Of a stretch of 64,000 nt of DNA, positions 53,000 to 60,818 are shown in pieces. This DNA is from Nocardia takedensis NBRC 100417 (GTDB lineage: Bacteria; Actinomycetota; Actinomycetes; Mycobacteriales; Mycobacteriaceae): assembly GCF_000308695.1 (NCBI RefSeq), contig NZ_BAGG01000066.1, forward strand, positions 28,201-92,200, in the 5' to 3' direction. Both the position numbers and the translations under genes were made by a program. Every line of letters begins with the position of its first letter. The first letter of the stretch is position 1. A model generated the notes under the pieces. That model saw only the letters and a list, made by a program, of their open reading frames with translations, was not told the DNA's origin and made no database searches.

Positions 53000-53134
53000 A
53001 TGTACTCCGTATCGCTGACCGTCCGTGTGGTGACGGGCTTCCACTTCCCGGGTTCGATTCCTCGTCACGCGCCGGTGCTCGGGTCGGGGCGTTCCGTGAC
53101 CGCCGCGCGACCGATGCGGGTGCGCCGCCCGTGA
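53000..53134 (+). CDS. 44-residue basic small protein or leader ORF
   Basis: ATG at 53000, 6 nt after TAGACT, so the transcript would be leaderless. The peptide starts MYSVSLTVRVVTGFHFPGS and ends RSVTAARPMRVRRP. Its TGA overlaps the rhodanese GTG (GTGA), a typical translational-coupling junction, which is the main reason to believe it is translated. No homology recognised. It may only serve to carry ribosomes to the rhodanese start, which has no RBS of its own. Confidence 0.5.
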   Translation: MYSVSLTVRVVTGFHFPGSIPRHAPVLGSGRSVTAARPMRVRRP

Positions 53135-53463
53135 GTTTCCGACATTTCCTGCGCCGCCCGCCCGCGATTTCGGCCGCCGAAGCGATCCGACTGGTCGCCG
53201 AGGGCGCACTCGTCATCGATGTCCGCCGCGATTTCGAATGGAATCGCGTACACATTCCCGACGCGGTGCACATTCCCCTGGAACGGTTGGCCGAAGAATG
53301 CGGCGAACTACCCGAGGATCGTCTGCTCATCACCTTCTGCACGGGCGGTCTGCGGTCCGCCGGTGCGGCCAATCTGTTGGTGGAGAACGGTTTCCAGGCC
53401 GTGAACATGAGCCGAGGACTCATCGACTGGCGTGCGGCGGGCGGGCCGCTGGCCGACCGTTGA
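53131..53463 (+). CDS. Rhodanese-like sulfurtransferase
   Basis: 110 residues: single rhodanese domain, VIDVRRDFEWNRVHIPDAVH and active-site loop ITFCTGGLRSAGAANLL with C70 as persulfide carrier, then GFQAVNMSRGLIDW. It transfers sulfane sulfur in the cytosol. Start GTG 53131 overlaps the upstream small ORF. Control by the MarR protein at 52579 through the palindrome at 52981 is likely. Confidence 0.9.
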   Translation: MSFRHFLRRPPAISAAEAIRLVAEGALVIDVRRDFEWNRVHIPDAVHIPLERLAEECGELPEDRLLITFCTGGLRSAGAANLLVENGFQAVNMSRGLIDWRAAGGPLADR

Positions 53464-53846
53464 TCGGGCGCTCGAACGATCCTCCGTTATCGACCGGAGT
53501 TTCTCCGAGGCCGGTGTAGAAACGGTTGCCTTTCTCTCTCGGTGCCCCTACGATCGCGCCCGGTTGTTTCCGGCGTGGCACTGTGCGATCACACGAAAAC
53601 AACGACTCCGAATTCGGAGAAATACCTTCCATGACCGTATGGATTTCGATGCCGCACAGCCTGTAGATTTCAGACGGTACGCCCTGTGAATTCGTTCCGG
53701 GAAGCACGACCGGATATCCCGCGACGAATACGTGTGTGGACGACGCGGTCGGTCCCGTCGCCACCGGAACAGAAAGTCCTGTCCATGAGCCCGACGAACG
53801 ACGTGTCCGTGCCCGCTGTCCAGCACCCCGACAGCTGAGGCGTCCC
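53464..53846. other. 383-bp intergenic region
   Basis: Lower GC than neighbours, with an 11-codon and a 17-codon micro-frame (the latter 53785-53838, starting MSPTNDVSVP) that I cannot support as genes. No riboswitch, repeat or terminator recognised. Confidence 0.4.
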
Positions 53847-54065
53847 GTGCCCGAACAGGTCCTCAAGCACATCAGAATCCAGGTCGGCGCGCTGATCATG
53901 GATTACGTGGCCTGTCCGGCCCAGGCCGACGACGTCCGCCGCCTGCTGCTGGAATGTCACGGCGATCTCGACATCTCCGTCGTCATCGACGACGAATTGC
54001 GCCCCGACCTCGCGCCGTTGCCGTGTTCGAGGCTGTGGGAGGGCGCGGCGGTGGCCGAGGTCTGA
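53847..54065 (+). CDS. Small hypothetical protein
   Basis: 72 residues from GTG 53847, with GAGG 8 nt upstream. One hydrophobic-amphipathic helix (KHIRIQVGALIMDYVAC), then QADDVRRLLLECHGDLDISV and VIDDELRPDLAPLPCSRLW, with three cysteines. No family recognised. Its stop codon is inside a 16-bp tandem duplication shared with the convergent TetR gene's stop. Confidence 0.6.
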   Translation: MPEQVLKHIRIQVGALIMDYVACPAQADDVRRLLLECHGDLDISVVIDDELRPDLAPLPCSRLWEGAAVAEV

Positions 54066-54089
54066 GCGGGTCAAGGTCTGAGCGGGTCA
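54058..54089. repeat. 16-bp perfect tandem duplication covering two stop codons
   Basis: AGGTCTGAGCGGGTCA twice. The first copy contains the stop of the plus-strand small gene (54063-54065); the last three bases of the second copy are the stop of the minus-strand TetR gene. Confidence 0.9.
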
Positions 54090-54710
54090 GTCGCGGGTCG
54101 TCGCGCCCGAGAGCGCCAGCACCACCGCGGTCGCGGATTCGGCCAACTGCTCCCGCGTGATCGTCAGCCTGCCGTCGGACCAGTCCAGATACAGCGCGAC
54201 CAGCGCGCCGCTCAGCGCGGTCGCGATGACGGCCAGATCGTCCTCGTGGTTCGGCATGAGTTCGTCGGCCCCCGCGCCGAGCGCCGGGATGACCGCGCGC
54301 AGGAAGGCGGGCACACGGTCGGCGCTGTGACGGCGCAGGATGTCGTCGGCCAGCGGTTCGCGCAACAGGATTCGCGCGCGGCGCGGGTCCTCCTCGAAGT
54401 AGTCGCCGCAGATGCGGAACACCGCGCGGATCGTCTCGCGCAACCCGGCCGCGATGTCCACGACGGCGAGGCGTTCGAGCAGTCCGGCCTCGACCCGGTC
54501 GTAGACGGCGACGATCAGGTCCTCGCGCGAACGGAACGTCTCGTAGAAGTAGCGCGGGCTCAGATTCGCCTCGCGCACGACCGCGCGCATCGTGACCGCC
54601 GGAACCCCGCCCGCGCCCAGCAGTTCCACGCCGACGGTCAGCAGTTGTTCGCGCCGGTCGTTGGACCGGTCGTGCAGCGTCTGCCCGCGCCACAACTTCG
54701 GAGAGGTCAT
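54087..54710 (-). CDS. TetR-family regulator
   Basis: 207 residues from ATG 54710 (GGGAG upstream). HTH about 17-63: QLLTVGVELLGAGGVPAVTM, VVREANLSPRYFYETFRSRE, then a helical ligand domain with YFEEDPRRARILLREPLADD. It lies 43 bp downstream of the SDR gene in the same direction, so it probably regulates that operon. Confidence 0.88.
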   Translation of the reverse strand: MTSPKLWRGQTLHDRSNDRREQLLTVGVELLGAGGVPAVTMRAVVREANLSPRYFYETFRSREDLIVAVYDRVEAGLLERLAVVDIAAGLRETIRAVFRICGDYFEEDPRRARILLREPLADDILRRHSADRVPAFLRAVIPALGAGADELMPNHEDDLAVIATALSGALVALYLDWSDGRLTITREQLAESATAVVLALSGATTRD

Positions 54711-54752
54711 ACCGCGATGCTCCCACGGATGTGTCGACATCGCGGCTGCGCG

Positions 54753-55496
54753 TCACTGCCGCGCGAGCCATTCCGACAGGGACGTCCCCGAAAGCCACGC
54801 GTCCGGGCCGGGGGTCAGGCTCTCCGTGTCCAACACCGCGCCGAAGTACGGCGCGTCCGGGTCGGTGACGACCTCGCGCCGATCCGAACGCGCCGCCAGC
54901 ACCGTGCGGATCCACTCGTCGAGTCCGAACACCTCCGGCCCGCCCACCTCCAGCGCTCCGTTCACCGGCGTGCCCGTCGCCGTGCGGCCGACCGCCGCCG
55001 CGACATCGTCGGCGGCCATCGGGCGCACGTGCGCTCCCGAGAGACGTACCGTGCCGTCGACGGTCGCGGAATCCGCGATGGCCCCGGCGAACTCGAAGAA
55101 CTGCGTGGCGTGCACGAGCGAATGCGGCAGCCCCGATCCGGCGATCAGTTCCTCCTGCGCCACTTTGGCCCGGAAGTACCCGGACTCCGGCAGCCGGTCG
55201 GTGCCCACCACCGACAGCGCGACGTAGTGACCCACCCCCGCCGCGCCCGCGGCGTCGAGCAGTGTCGTGGTGGAGGTGCGGAAGAACTCCAGCACCTCGG
55301 CGTCGGCGAAGGACGGCGAATTCGACACGTCGATCACGACCTGCGCGCCGTCGAGTGCCTCCTTCACCCCCTCGCCGGTGAGCGCGTTCACGCCCGTGCT
55401 CGGCGCGGCCGCGACCGCCTCGTGGCCGCGCTCGCCCAGTCCGGCGACCACCTTCGAGCCGATCAGTCCGGTACCACCGATGACGACGATCTTCAT
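54753..55496 (-). CDS. Atypical SDR / NAD(P)-binding protein
   Basis: 247 residues from ATG 55496 (AGGA upstream). N-terminal Rossmann motif MKIVVIGGTGLIGSKVVAGL (GxxGxxG), AALDGAQVVIDVSNSPSFAD, then GHYVALSVVGTDRLPESGYF and KVAQEELIAGSGLPHSLVHA. The lysine of YxxxK is seen as YFRAKVAQE. Members act as NADPH sensors or epimerase/reductase-like enzymes. Probably co-transcribed with the TetR gene. Confidence 0.87.
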   Translation of the reverse strand: MKIVVIGGTGLIGSKVVAGLGERGHEAVAAAPSTGVNALTGEGVKEALDGAQVVIDVSNSPSFADAEVLEFFRTSTTTLLDAAGAAGVGHYVALSVVGTDRLPESGYFRAKVAQEELIAGSGLPHSLVHATQFFEFAGAIADSATVDGTVRLSGAHVRPMAADDVAAAVGRTATGTPVNGALEVGGPEVFGLDEWIRTVLAARSDRREVVTDPDAPYFGAVLDTESLTPGPDAWLSGTSLSEWLARQ

Positions 55497-55657
55497 CTCG
55501 AGTCCTTCCGGTCGGGTATTTCCAGGGGGCGTCACGATCGCCGACGGCGAGGACCATGCGGCCGCAGAGGTCGTGACGGTGATTCGTCCTACATCCGGCG
55601 CCTTCATTCTCTGCGCACGGCCCACCGCGTTCAACAGGCTCGCCGGGCCTCACGGCC

Positions 55658-56062
55658 TCAGTGTCGGGTTCGGGCGTCGTAGCGCTCGCGCGCCTTCTCC
55701 ACCTCCGCGAGGTTGCCGGACCAGGCGCTGAGGGCGGCGAACAGCGGGGACAGGCTGCGGCCGAGGTCGGTGATCGCGTAGACGACGCGCGGCGGGACCT
55801 CGGCGTGATAGGTGCGTTCGACCAGGCCGTCGCGCTCGAGTTGGCGCAGGCGTTCGGTCAGGACCTTGGGCGTGATCGTGGCGATGCGGCGCTGCAACTC
55901 CACGAAGCGGTGCGGTCCGTGTTCGTGCAGCACCCACAGGATCGGCGTGGTCCAGCGCGAGAAGACCACGTCCACCACCGGGGCGATCGGACACGCCTGT
56001 TCGGGTGCGGCGTCGGGAGCGGGCCGCCAGGTGGCGGCCCCGTCGGTCGTGTCGCTCGTCAC
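55658..56062 (-). CDS. HxlR-family regulator
   Basis: 134 residues from a GTG behind GAGGGAGC. HxlR wHTH: APVVDVVFSRWTTPILWVLH, HRFVELQRRIATITPKVLTE, RLRQLERDGLVERTYHAEVP, VVYAITDLGRSLSPLFAAL. C24 in EQACPIAP, just before the domain, is the position of the redox cysteine known in HxlR/HypR-type aldehyde or thiol sensors. Divergent from an NmrA-like gene with two operator-like palindromes between them. Confidence 0.9.
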   Translation of the reverse strand: MTSDTTDGAATWRPAPDAAPEQACPIAPVVDVVFSRWTTPILWVLHEHGPHRFVELQRRIATITPKVLTERLRQLERDGLVERTYHAEVPPRVVYAITDLGRSLSPLFAALSAWSGNLAEVEKARERYDARTRH

Positions 56063-56090
56063 AGTGCTCCCTCGGGCCGATACTTTCCTC

Positions 56091-56117
56091 TAGGTACCTA
56101 CTATCTCCAGAATAGTA
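56091..56117. promoter_or_regulatory. HxlR operator candidates
   Basis: TAGGTACCTA (56091-56100, perfect) adjoining TACTAT-N7-ATAGTA (56099-56117). Both lie midway between the divergent HxlR and NmrA-like genes. Confidence 0.65.
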
Positions 56118-56159
56118 ACGTCGCTCGCGTCCACGGAAACACAACGGAGAGCGACCATC

Positions 56160-56987
56160 ATGATCGTGGTGACCGGAGCAACCGGAAATATCGGAAAGAC
56201 CTTGGTGCGCAGTCTGATCGAGGCGGGGGAGAAGGTGACCGCCGTCTCCCGGTCGGTCACCGCGGCGGATGTGCCCGAGGGCGTCGCGCACCGGCGGGCC
56301 GACCTCGCGCGCCCGGCCGAGTTGACTCCCGCACTCGACGGAGCCGAAGCGCTGTTCCTGCTGACCTCCGGCGAATTCGTCGCATCGGGAACCGATCTCG
56401 GCGAAGTGCTGGAAGTCGTGCGGCGGGCGGGCGTGCGGCGGGTGGTGATGCTGTCCTCCCAGGGCGTCGGCACCGGACGGCATCCCACGGCCTTCGAGGA
56501 CATCGTCACGGGCGGCGGTCTCGACTGGACGATCCTGCGGCCGGGCGGATTCGCCTCCAACGCGACGCAGTGGGCGGCTTCGATCCGGACGGACCGGACT
56601 GTCGCCGCACCGTTCGCCGACGTCGCGCTGCCCGTCATCGATCCCGACGACATCGCCGAGGTCGCCGCGCTGGCCCTGCGCGCGGACGGACATCACGGCC
56701 GGACCTACGTCCTGACCGGTCCCGCGCCGATCTCGCCGCGCCGCCAGGCCGAAGTGCTCGGTGACGTGCTCGGCGAACCGGTGCGTTTCATCGAACTCTC
56801 GCGGGCCGAGGCCGCCGCGCGGATGGGGGAGTTCATGCCCGCCCCCATCGTGGCGGCGACCCTGGACATCCTCGGGTCGCCCGTTCCCGCCGAACAGCGG
56901 GTCAGTCCGGATGTCGAAGGTCTGCTCGGCCGTCCCGCCAGGACTTTCGCCGACTGGGCCGCGCGGCACGCGACCTCGTTCCGCTGA
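56160..56987 (+). CDS. NmrA-like NAD(P)H-binding protein
   Basis: 275 residues. Rossmann start MIVVTGATGNIGKTLVRSL, AEALFLLTSGEFVASGTDL, VRRVVMLSSQGVGTGRHPT, LDWTILRPGGFASNATQWA and DIAEVAALALRADGHHGRTY. This is the NmrA/azoreductase-like atypical SDR group, often quinone or azo reductases or redox sensors. Divergent from HxlR, a very common regulator/oxidoreductase pairing. Confidence 0.9.
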   Translation: MIVVTGATGNIGKTLVRSLIEAGEKVTAVSRSVTAADVPEGVAHRRADLARPAELTPALDGAEALFLLTSGEFVASGTDLGEVLEVVRRAGVRRVVMLSSQGVGTGRHPTAFEDIVTGGGLDWTILRPGGFASNATQWAASIRTDRTVAAPFADVALPVIDPDDIAEVAALALRADGHHGRTYVLTGPAPISPRRQAEVLGDVLGEPVRFIELSRAEAAARMGEFMPAPIVAATLDILGSPVPAEQRVSPDVEGLLGRPARTFADWAARHATSFR

Positions 56988-56991
56988 GCGT

Positions 56992-57251
56992 CAGCCCAGG
57001 ACGGCCCGCGCCGCCTCGGCGGTGGTCCGCAGGGTGCCGATCTGGTCCTCGCCCAGGGCGAAGATCCCCACTTGACTCGCCCCGACCTCGAGGGTGTGTC
57101 GGATGCCCGCCGCCACCGCGGCGGGATCACCGTGCAGGACCAAGGCGTCGATGAGGCGGTCGCTGCCCGGTTCGGCCAGATCGGCGTCGGTGAAGCCGAT
57201 GCGGCGCAGGTTGGCGTTGTAGTTGCTGACGTGCGCCGCCGGCTTGCTGAC
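56992..57251 (-). pseudogene. C-terminal fragment of an F420-type LLM oxidoreductase gene
   Basis: Minus strand reads KPAAHVSNYNANLRRIGF, TDADLAEPGSDRLIDALVL, GDPAAVAAGIRHTLEVGASQ and ends LRTTAEAARAVLG. This matches the last ~85 residues of luciferase-like F420-dependent enzymes (about 280-300 residues). The rest is missing; upstream DNA belongs to a different remnant. Not functional as an enzyme. Confidence 0.75.
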
Positions 57252-57400
57252 GTGAAACCGACTCCCCCCGCGTCCGCATCCTCCCGCTCGACCCCCCGAT
57301 CGCGATCACCGGCAGCGTCGTCACCGCCGAACACCCCTCCGACCAGGCCACCTGCACCTACGCCTGCGCCGTCGCCGCCTTCAGCGACGCCACCCCCTGA
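57251..57400 (+). pseudogene. C-terminal fragment of an unidentified protein
   Basis: Plus strand reads RVRILPLDPPIAITGSVVTA, EHPSDQATCTYACAVAAFSD and ATP then TGA. It begins directly after a stop with no start codon and sits against the LLM fragment. Two cysteines and good beta-strand pattern suggest the tail of an exported protein. Parent family not recognised. Confidence 0.45.
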
Positions 57401-57446
57401 CCGACCTCACCCGCCGCCGGCAACCGCGGCCAACGGCGGAGGGGGT

Positions 57447-57644
57447 TCATCCGTCGCCCGCGGCGAACAAGGGTTCGCCGGCACGGGCGGCGGCGAGGGC
57501 GCGGCGGGCGTCGACCCAGCCGTTCTCGTCGAACAGTCCGGCGGCGAAGACCTGGGGGACTTCGGTTCTGGTGAGGGTAACGGTCGGCCAACGCGAAAGG
57601 TTCAGTGTTTCATCGGCTTCGGAGAACGGCATCCTGGTCCACAC
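57447..57644 (-). CDS. Small hypothetical protein with leaderless start
   Basis: 65 residues from GTG 57644, 6 nt after TAATGT (57656-57651), the arrangement seen at many starts in this window. Sequence features: ADETLNLSRWPTVTLTRTEV, PQVFAAGLFDENGWVDARRA and a Gly/Asp end. No known family; a promoter in place argues against it being only debris. Confidence 0.5.
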   Translation of the reverse strand: MWTRMPFSEADETLNLSRWPTVTLTRTEVPQVFAAGLFDENGWVDARRALAAARAGEPLFAAGDG

Positions 57645-57653
57645 GAGCGCACA

Positions 57654-58298
57654 TTATGCCTGCCCGGCGACGACGGTCCGCGCGAGCGGTGTCCGGGGAC
57701 GCGGCCCGTCCGATCCGTAGCGGGCGCGCGCCACCAGCACCACGATCAGGGTGAGCAACGCGAAGATCGGGGTGGGGCGGCCGGTCGTGGCGAACATCAC
57801 GAGATCGGCGACCAGCGCGAACGGAGCCGCCACGATCACCGGAACAGGCGGCACCGGGGCACGCGTCGGTCGTCGCGGCACCCGCCCCCACGGTTTGACC
57901 ACCGACAGCAACCCTTGGAACGCGATCAGCGACGCCATGACCACCGTCATCACGATCAACTGCGGCCGAGGGTCGGCCCCCGCCGTGTTCAACCAGGGCG
58001 ACAACACGAAGATCCCGATCACCAACTGCGCGACGGTGATCACGAACTTCACCAGCACCCATCGGTGCAGGAAGAAGCCGTACGGGGTGGTCGCCGACAA
58101 CAGGAACCCGGACGCGGCCGAACAATTGGCGGACGCGACCAGGATCGTGGTGTCGAGCAGATGCGCGGCCGCGGTACCCGCCGCGTCGCGTTGGACCAGC
58201 AGCACCGTCAGTGCCATGGCCTGACTCATCCAGCCGACCGAGGACAGGATGTGCAGCCACAGCAGGAACTGTCGGGCGCGACGCGGCAAAGGACTCAT
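57654..58298 (-). CDS. Membrane protein, DUF2269-like
   Basis: 214 residues from ATG 58298 (a GTG two codons earlier is possible). Four or five helices: RQFLLWLHILSSVGWMSQAM, VASANCSAASGFLLSATTPY, WVLVKFVITVAQLVIGIFVL, LIVMTVVMASLIAFQGLLSV, PVIVAAPFALVADLVMF. The HxLSSVGWMS motif and pattern resemble DUF2269/CopD-like proteins with a possible heme or metal histidine. Function unknown. Confidence 0.75.
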   Translation of the reverse strand: MSPLPRRARQFLLWLHILSSVGWMSQAMALTVLLVQRDAAGTAAAHLLDTTILVASANCSAASGFLLSATTPYGFFLHRWVLVKFVITVAQLVIGIFVLSPWLNTAGADPRPQLIVMTVVMASLIAFQGLLSVVKPWGRVPRRPTRAPVPPVPVIVAAPFALVADLVMFATTGRPTPIFALLTLIVVLVARARYGSDGPRPRTPLARTVVAGQA

Positions 58299-58380
58299 GG
58301 ACACCCGCCGACGGTGTCACGGCGACGCGCGCTCGGACATCGGGGAAGTCCCTGGTTTCAGCCCTGACAACTCGCCGAGG

Positions 58381-58695
58381 TCAGTGCGCGAGTTTCAGCC
58401 CCAGTACGCCGCCGGTGATCATCAGCAGGAACAACCCCTGCGACAGGGACAGCGTCTGCTCACCGGTGACGGACGCATAGGCGATCGTGAGCACCGCGCC
58501 GATGCCGACCCACACCGCGTAGGCGGCGCCCACGGGCAGATCCCGCATGGCATAGGCCAATCCGCCCATACTCGCGACGAGCGCCACGACGAACACCGCC
58601 GCGGGCACCGCTCTGGTGAACCCTTCGGACTTGCCCAACGCGGTGGCCCACACCGCTTCCAGCACACCGGAGAGCACCAAGACGATCCACGACAT
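58381..58695 (-). CDS. gdx: Gdx (SugE) guanidinium exporter, SMR family
   Basis: 104 residues from ATG 58695 behind GGGAGG. Four helices beginning MSWIVLVLSGVLEAVWATAL, with the essential glutamate E13, then AYAMRDLPVGAAYAVWVGIG and GLFLLMITGGVLGLKLAH. The start MSWI..L..G.LE..WA and the PVGxAYAVWxGIGA motif belong to the Gdx branch of SMR, guanidinium/H+ antiporters. A guanidine-III riboswitch in its leader agrees. Active as a dual-topology homodimer. Confidence 0.93.
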   Translation of the reverse strand: MSWIVLVLSGVLEAVWATALGKSEGFTRAVPAAVFVVALVASMGGLAYAMRDLPVGAAYAVWVGIGAVLTIAYASVTGEQTLSLSQGLFLLMITGGVLGLKLAH

Positions 58696-58709
58696 GACTA
58701 GCCTCCCGT

Positions 58710-58751
58710 GGGCCGTCTTGTCGCGCGCCGGGTACAGCACCCCTCGTCCGG
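58710..58751 (-). promoter_or_regulatory. Guanidine-III riboswitch (ykkC-III)
   Basis: Minus strand reads CCGGACGAGGGGTGCTGTAC, then CCGGCGCGCGACAAGACGG and CCC. This matches the T. fusca-type aptamer consensus CCGGACGAGGUGCGCCGUAC...ACAAGACGGC nearly base for base, including the CCGGACGAGG and ACAAGACGG segments that form the pseudoknot. The SD CGGGAGG follows within 2 nt, so guanidinium would free the SD for gdx. Confidence 0.93.
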
Positions 58752-58826
58752 AAGCCGGAATTGTTACCGGCTCATGTCCAAATTCTCACACCCCGCCCCG
58801 GCCGGCAATGTCAGACCGATCACCGC

Positions 58827-60818
58827 TCACGCGATGTTGGCGTCGATGAGGAGTTTCCAGATCTCGCCCTGGTCCACCACCTCGACGCCGAGTTTTTCGG
58901 CTTTGGCGAGTTTGCTGTCGCCGACGCCCGCGCCGGTGATGAGCATGTCGGTGTTGGCCGAGACCGAGGAGGCGGCCGTCGCGCCGGCTTTCTCGCACAG
59001 GCGTTGGAAGGTGGGGCGGGCGACCTTCTCGCCGGAGCGCGGGTCGCTGATCGCGCCGGTGATGACCACCGTCTTGCCCGCCAGGGGCGCGCCCGCGGCG
59101 ATGACCGGGGGCAGGTCTTCCTCCCGGACGTCGAGGGAGACGCCGTTGGCGCGCAGGCGTTCGAGTTCGGGGCGCAGGCGGGTGAGGTGGGCCAGCAGGG
59201 AGGCGGCGACCTTGGGGCCGATGTCCTCGACGGCGACGAGTTTCTCCTCGCCCGCGTCGGCGATCTCCTCCAAGGAGCCGAATCCGGAGCGCGCGAGGCG
59301 GGCGGCGGTGCCGTCGGAGGCCATCGGGATCGCCAGGCCGATCAGCGCCCGGCGCAACCCGACCTGGCGACTGGCGTCGATGGAGTCGATCATGCGGGCG
59401 GCCGAAACCTCACCGATGCGGTCGAATTCGAGCAGGCGCTCCTTGGTCAGGGTGTAGAAGTCCGAGGGGTTCTCCAGGATGCCCGCCTCGGCCAGTCGCT
59501 CGATCCACACCGGTCCGACGGCGTCGATGTCGGCGGCCGCGCGCGAGGCCCAGTGCACCAGTCGGCGCACCGTCTGCGCGGGACAGGACATGTTGGTGCA
59601 GAACAGTTCCCGGCTGTTGCCCTGTTCGGTGACGGGCTGCTTGCACGACGGGCACACCGTGGGCGGATCGATGTCGATCTCCTCGCCCGTGCGCTTGGCG
59701 GCGTCGAGAACACCGGCGACGTAAGGGATCACGTCGCCTGCGCGGCGCACCAGCACGGTGTCGCCGACCTTGATGTCGCGGGCTTTGATGACCTCCTGGT
59801 TGGCCAGTGTCGCCTTGGTGACGGTGGTGCCGCCGACGAACACCGGTTCCAGCCAGGCGACGGGGACGATCTTGCCGGTCTTGCCGACGTCCCAGATCAC
59901 TTCGCGCAGCAGGGTCGTCTTCTCCTCGGCCGCGAACTTGAACGCCAGTGCGCCGCGCGGGGAGTTCGAGCGGGTGCCCGCGGCGGCGTAGGCGTCGCGG
60001 TCGGCCAGGCGCAGGACCGCGCCGTCGATGTCGTAGTCGAGGTCGTTGCGGGTGCTCTCGACCTCCGTGATCGCGGCCTGCGCCTGCTCGGCGTCGGTGG
60101 ACAGGCGCATCTCCGCGCCCGCGACGCCGAGCGCGTGTAAGCCTTCGGCCAGGTCGACCGCCGCGCCGCCGTCGGAGGTGTCCAGGTCGAAACCGAAGAA
60201 CTGGAGCCTGCGTTCGGCCACGGTGGCCGGGTCCTTGGCGCGCAAGGTGCCCGCCGCGGCGTTGCGTGGATTGATCAGGGGTTTGTCCGGGTGCGCGGTG
60301 TTGTAGGCGAGGAATGTGGAGCGCAGCATCACCGCTTCGCCGCGCACCTCGACCCGCCCCGGCACCTCGATCCGGTCGGGGACGCCGTCGACCAGTGCGC
60401 GGACCAGCACGGTCACGTCGTCACCGGTGGTGCCGTCGCCGCGGGTGATGGCGCGGGTGAACCGGCCGTCCTCGAACACCAGGGCCAGCGACAGCCCGTC
60501 CAACTTGGGCATCACCACGACGGGTTGACCGGGGAAGCGGTCGAAGAAGGCCGCGACCTGTTCGGGTGTCGTGGCCTTCTCCAGCGACAGCATCGGCCGC
60601 GAATGCCGGATCGGCGCGTGCAGCACCCCGGGCGCGCCGACCTGATCCAGCGGGTTCGGGTCGGGCGCGAGGTCGGGACGCTGCTGGATCAGGCCGCGCA
60701 ACTCGTCCTCGATCACGTCGTATTCGGCGTCGGCGACCAGCGGCGACCCGCGATAGTAGGCGTCGCGCAGCGCGACGATGCGGTCCGCGAGTTCTCGGAT
60801 CTGTTCCCCAATGTCCAC
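58827..60818 (-). CDS. ligA: NAD-dependent DNA ligase
   Basis: 663 residues from GTG 60818, 7 nt after TAGCGT (leaderless); an in-frame start 10 codons earlier is less likely. Ia domain with YYRGSPLVADAEYDVIEDEL, adenylation lysine K105 in VMPKLDGLS, OB fold, zinc finger CPSCKQPVTEQG...CTNMSCPAQ, HhH domain with EDIGPKVAASLL, and a C-terminal BRCT domain (GKTVVITGAISDPRSGEKVA). It seals nicks using NAD+. The KLDG motif and NFF-like middle differ from the main LigA of mycobacteria (KIDG), so this may be a second ligase paralogue. Confidence 0.92.
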   Translation of the reverse strand: MDIGEQIRELADRIVALRDAYYRGSPLVADAEYDVIEDELRGLIQQRPDLAPDPNPLDQVGAPGVLHAPIRHSRPMLSLEKATTPEQVAAFFDRFPGQPVVVMPKLDGLSLALVFEDGRFTRAITRGDGTTGDDVTVLVRALVDGVPDRIEVPGRVEVRGEAVMLRSTFLAYNTAHPDKPLINPRNAAAGTLRAKDPATVAERRLQFFGFDLDTSDGGAAVDLAEGLHALGVAGAEMRLSTDAEQAQAAITEVESTRNDLDYDIDGAVLRLADRDAYAAAGTRSNSPRGALAFKFAAEEKTTLLREVIWDVGKTGKIVPVAWLEPVFVGGTTVTKATLANQEVIKARDIKVGDTVLVRRAGDVIPYVAGVLDAAKRTGEEIDIDPPTVCPSCKQPVTEQGNSRELFCTNMSCPAQTVRRLVHWASRAAADIDAVGPVWIERLAEAGILENPSDFYTLTKERLLEFDRIGEVSAARMIDSIDASRQVGLRRALIGLAIPMASDGTAARLARSGFGSLEEIADAGEEKLVAVEDIGPKVAASLLAHLTRLRPELERLRANGVSLDVREEDLPPVIAAGAPLAGKTVVITGAISDPRSGEKVARPTFQRLCEKAGATAASSVSANTDMLITGAGVGDSKLAKAEKLGVEVVDQGEIWKLLIDANIA

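Noticed and set aside
53030..53068. tRNA-like sequence: CCGGG-TTCGATT-CCTCG T-arm inside GTGACG...CGTCAC
   Set aside because: One T-stem mismatch, no cloverleaf, no anticodon arm, and the distance between the outer arms is far too short. It lies within the 44-codon ORF; at most a decayed fragment or coincidence.
53785..53838. 17-codon ORF (MSPTNDVSVP...)
   Set aside because: Weak RBS and no neighbour suggesting a precursor peptide or modification enzyme.
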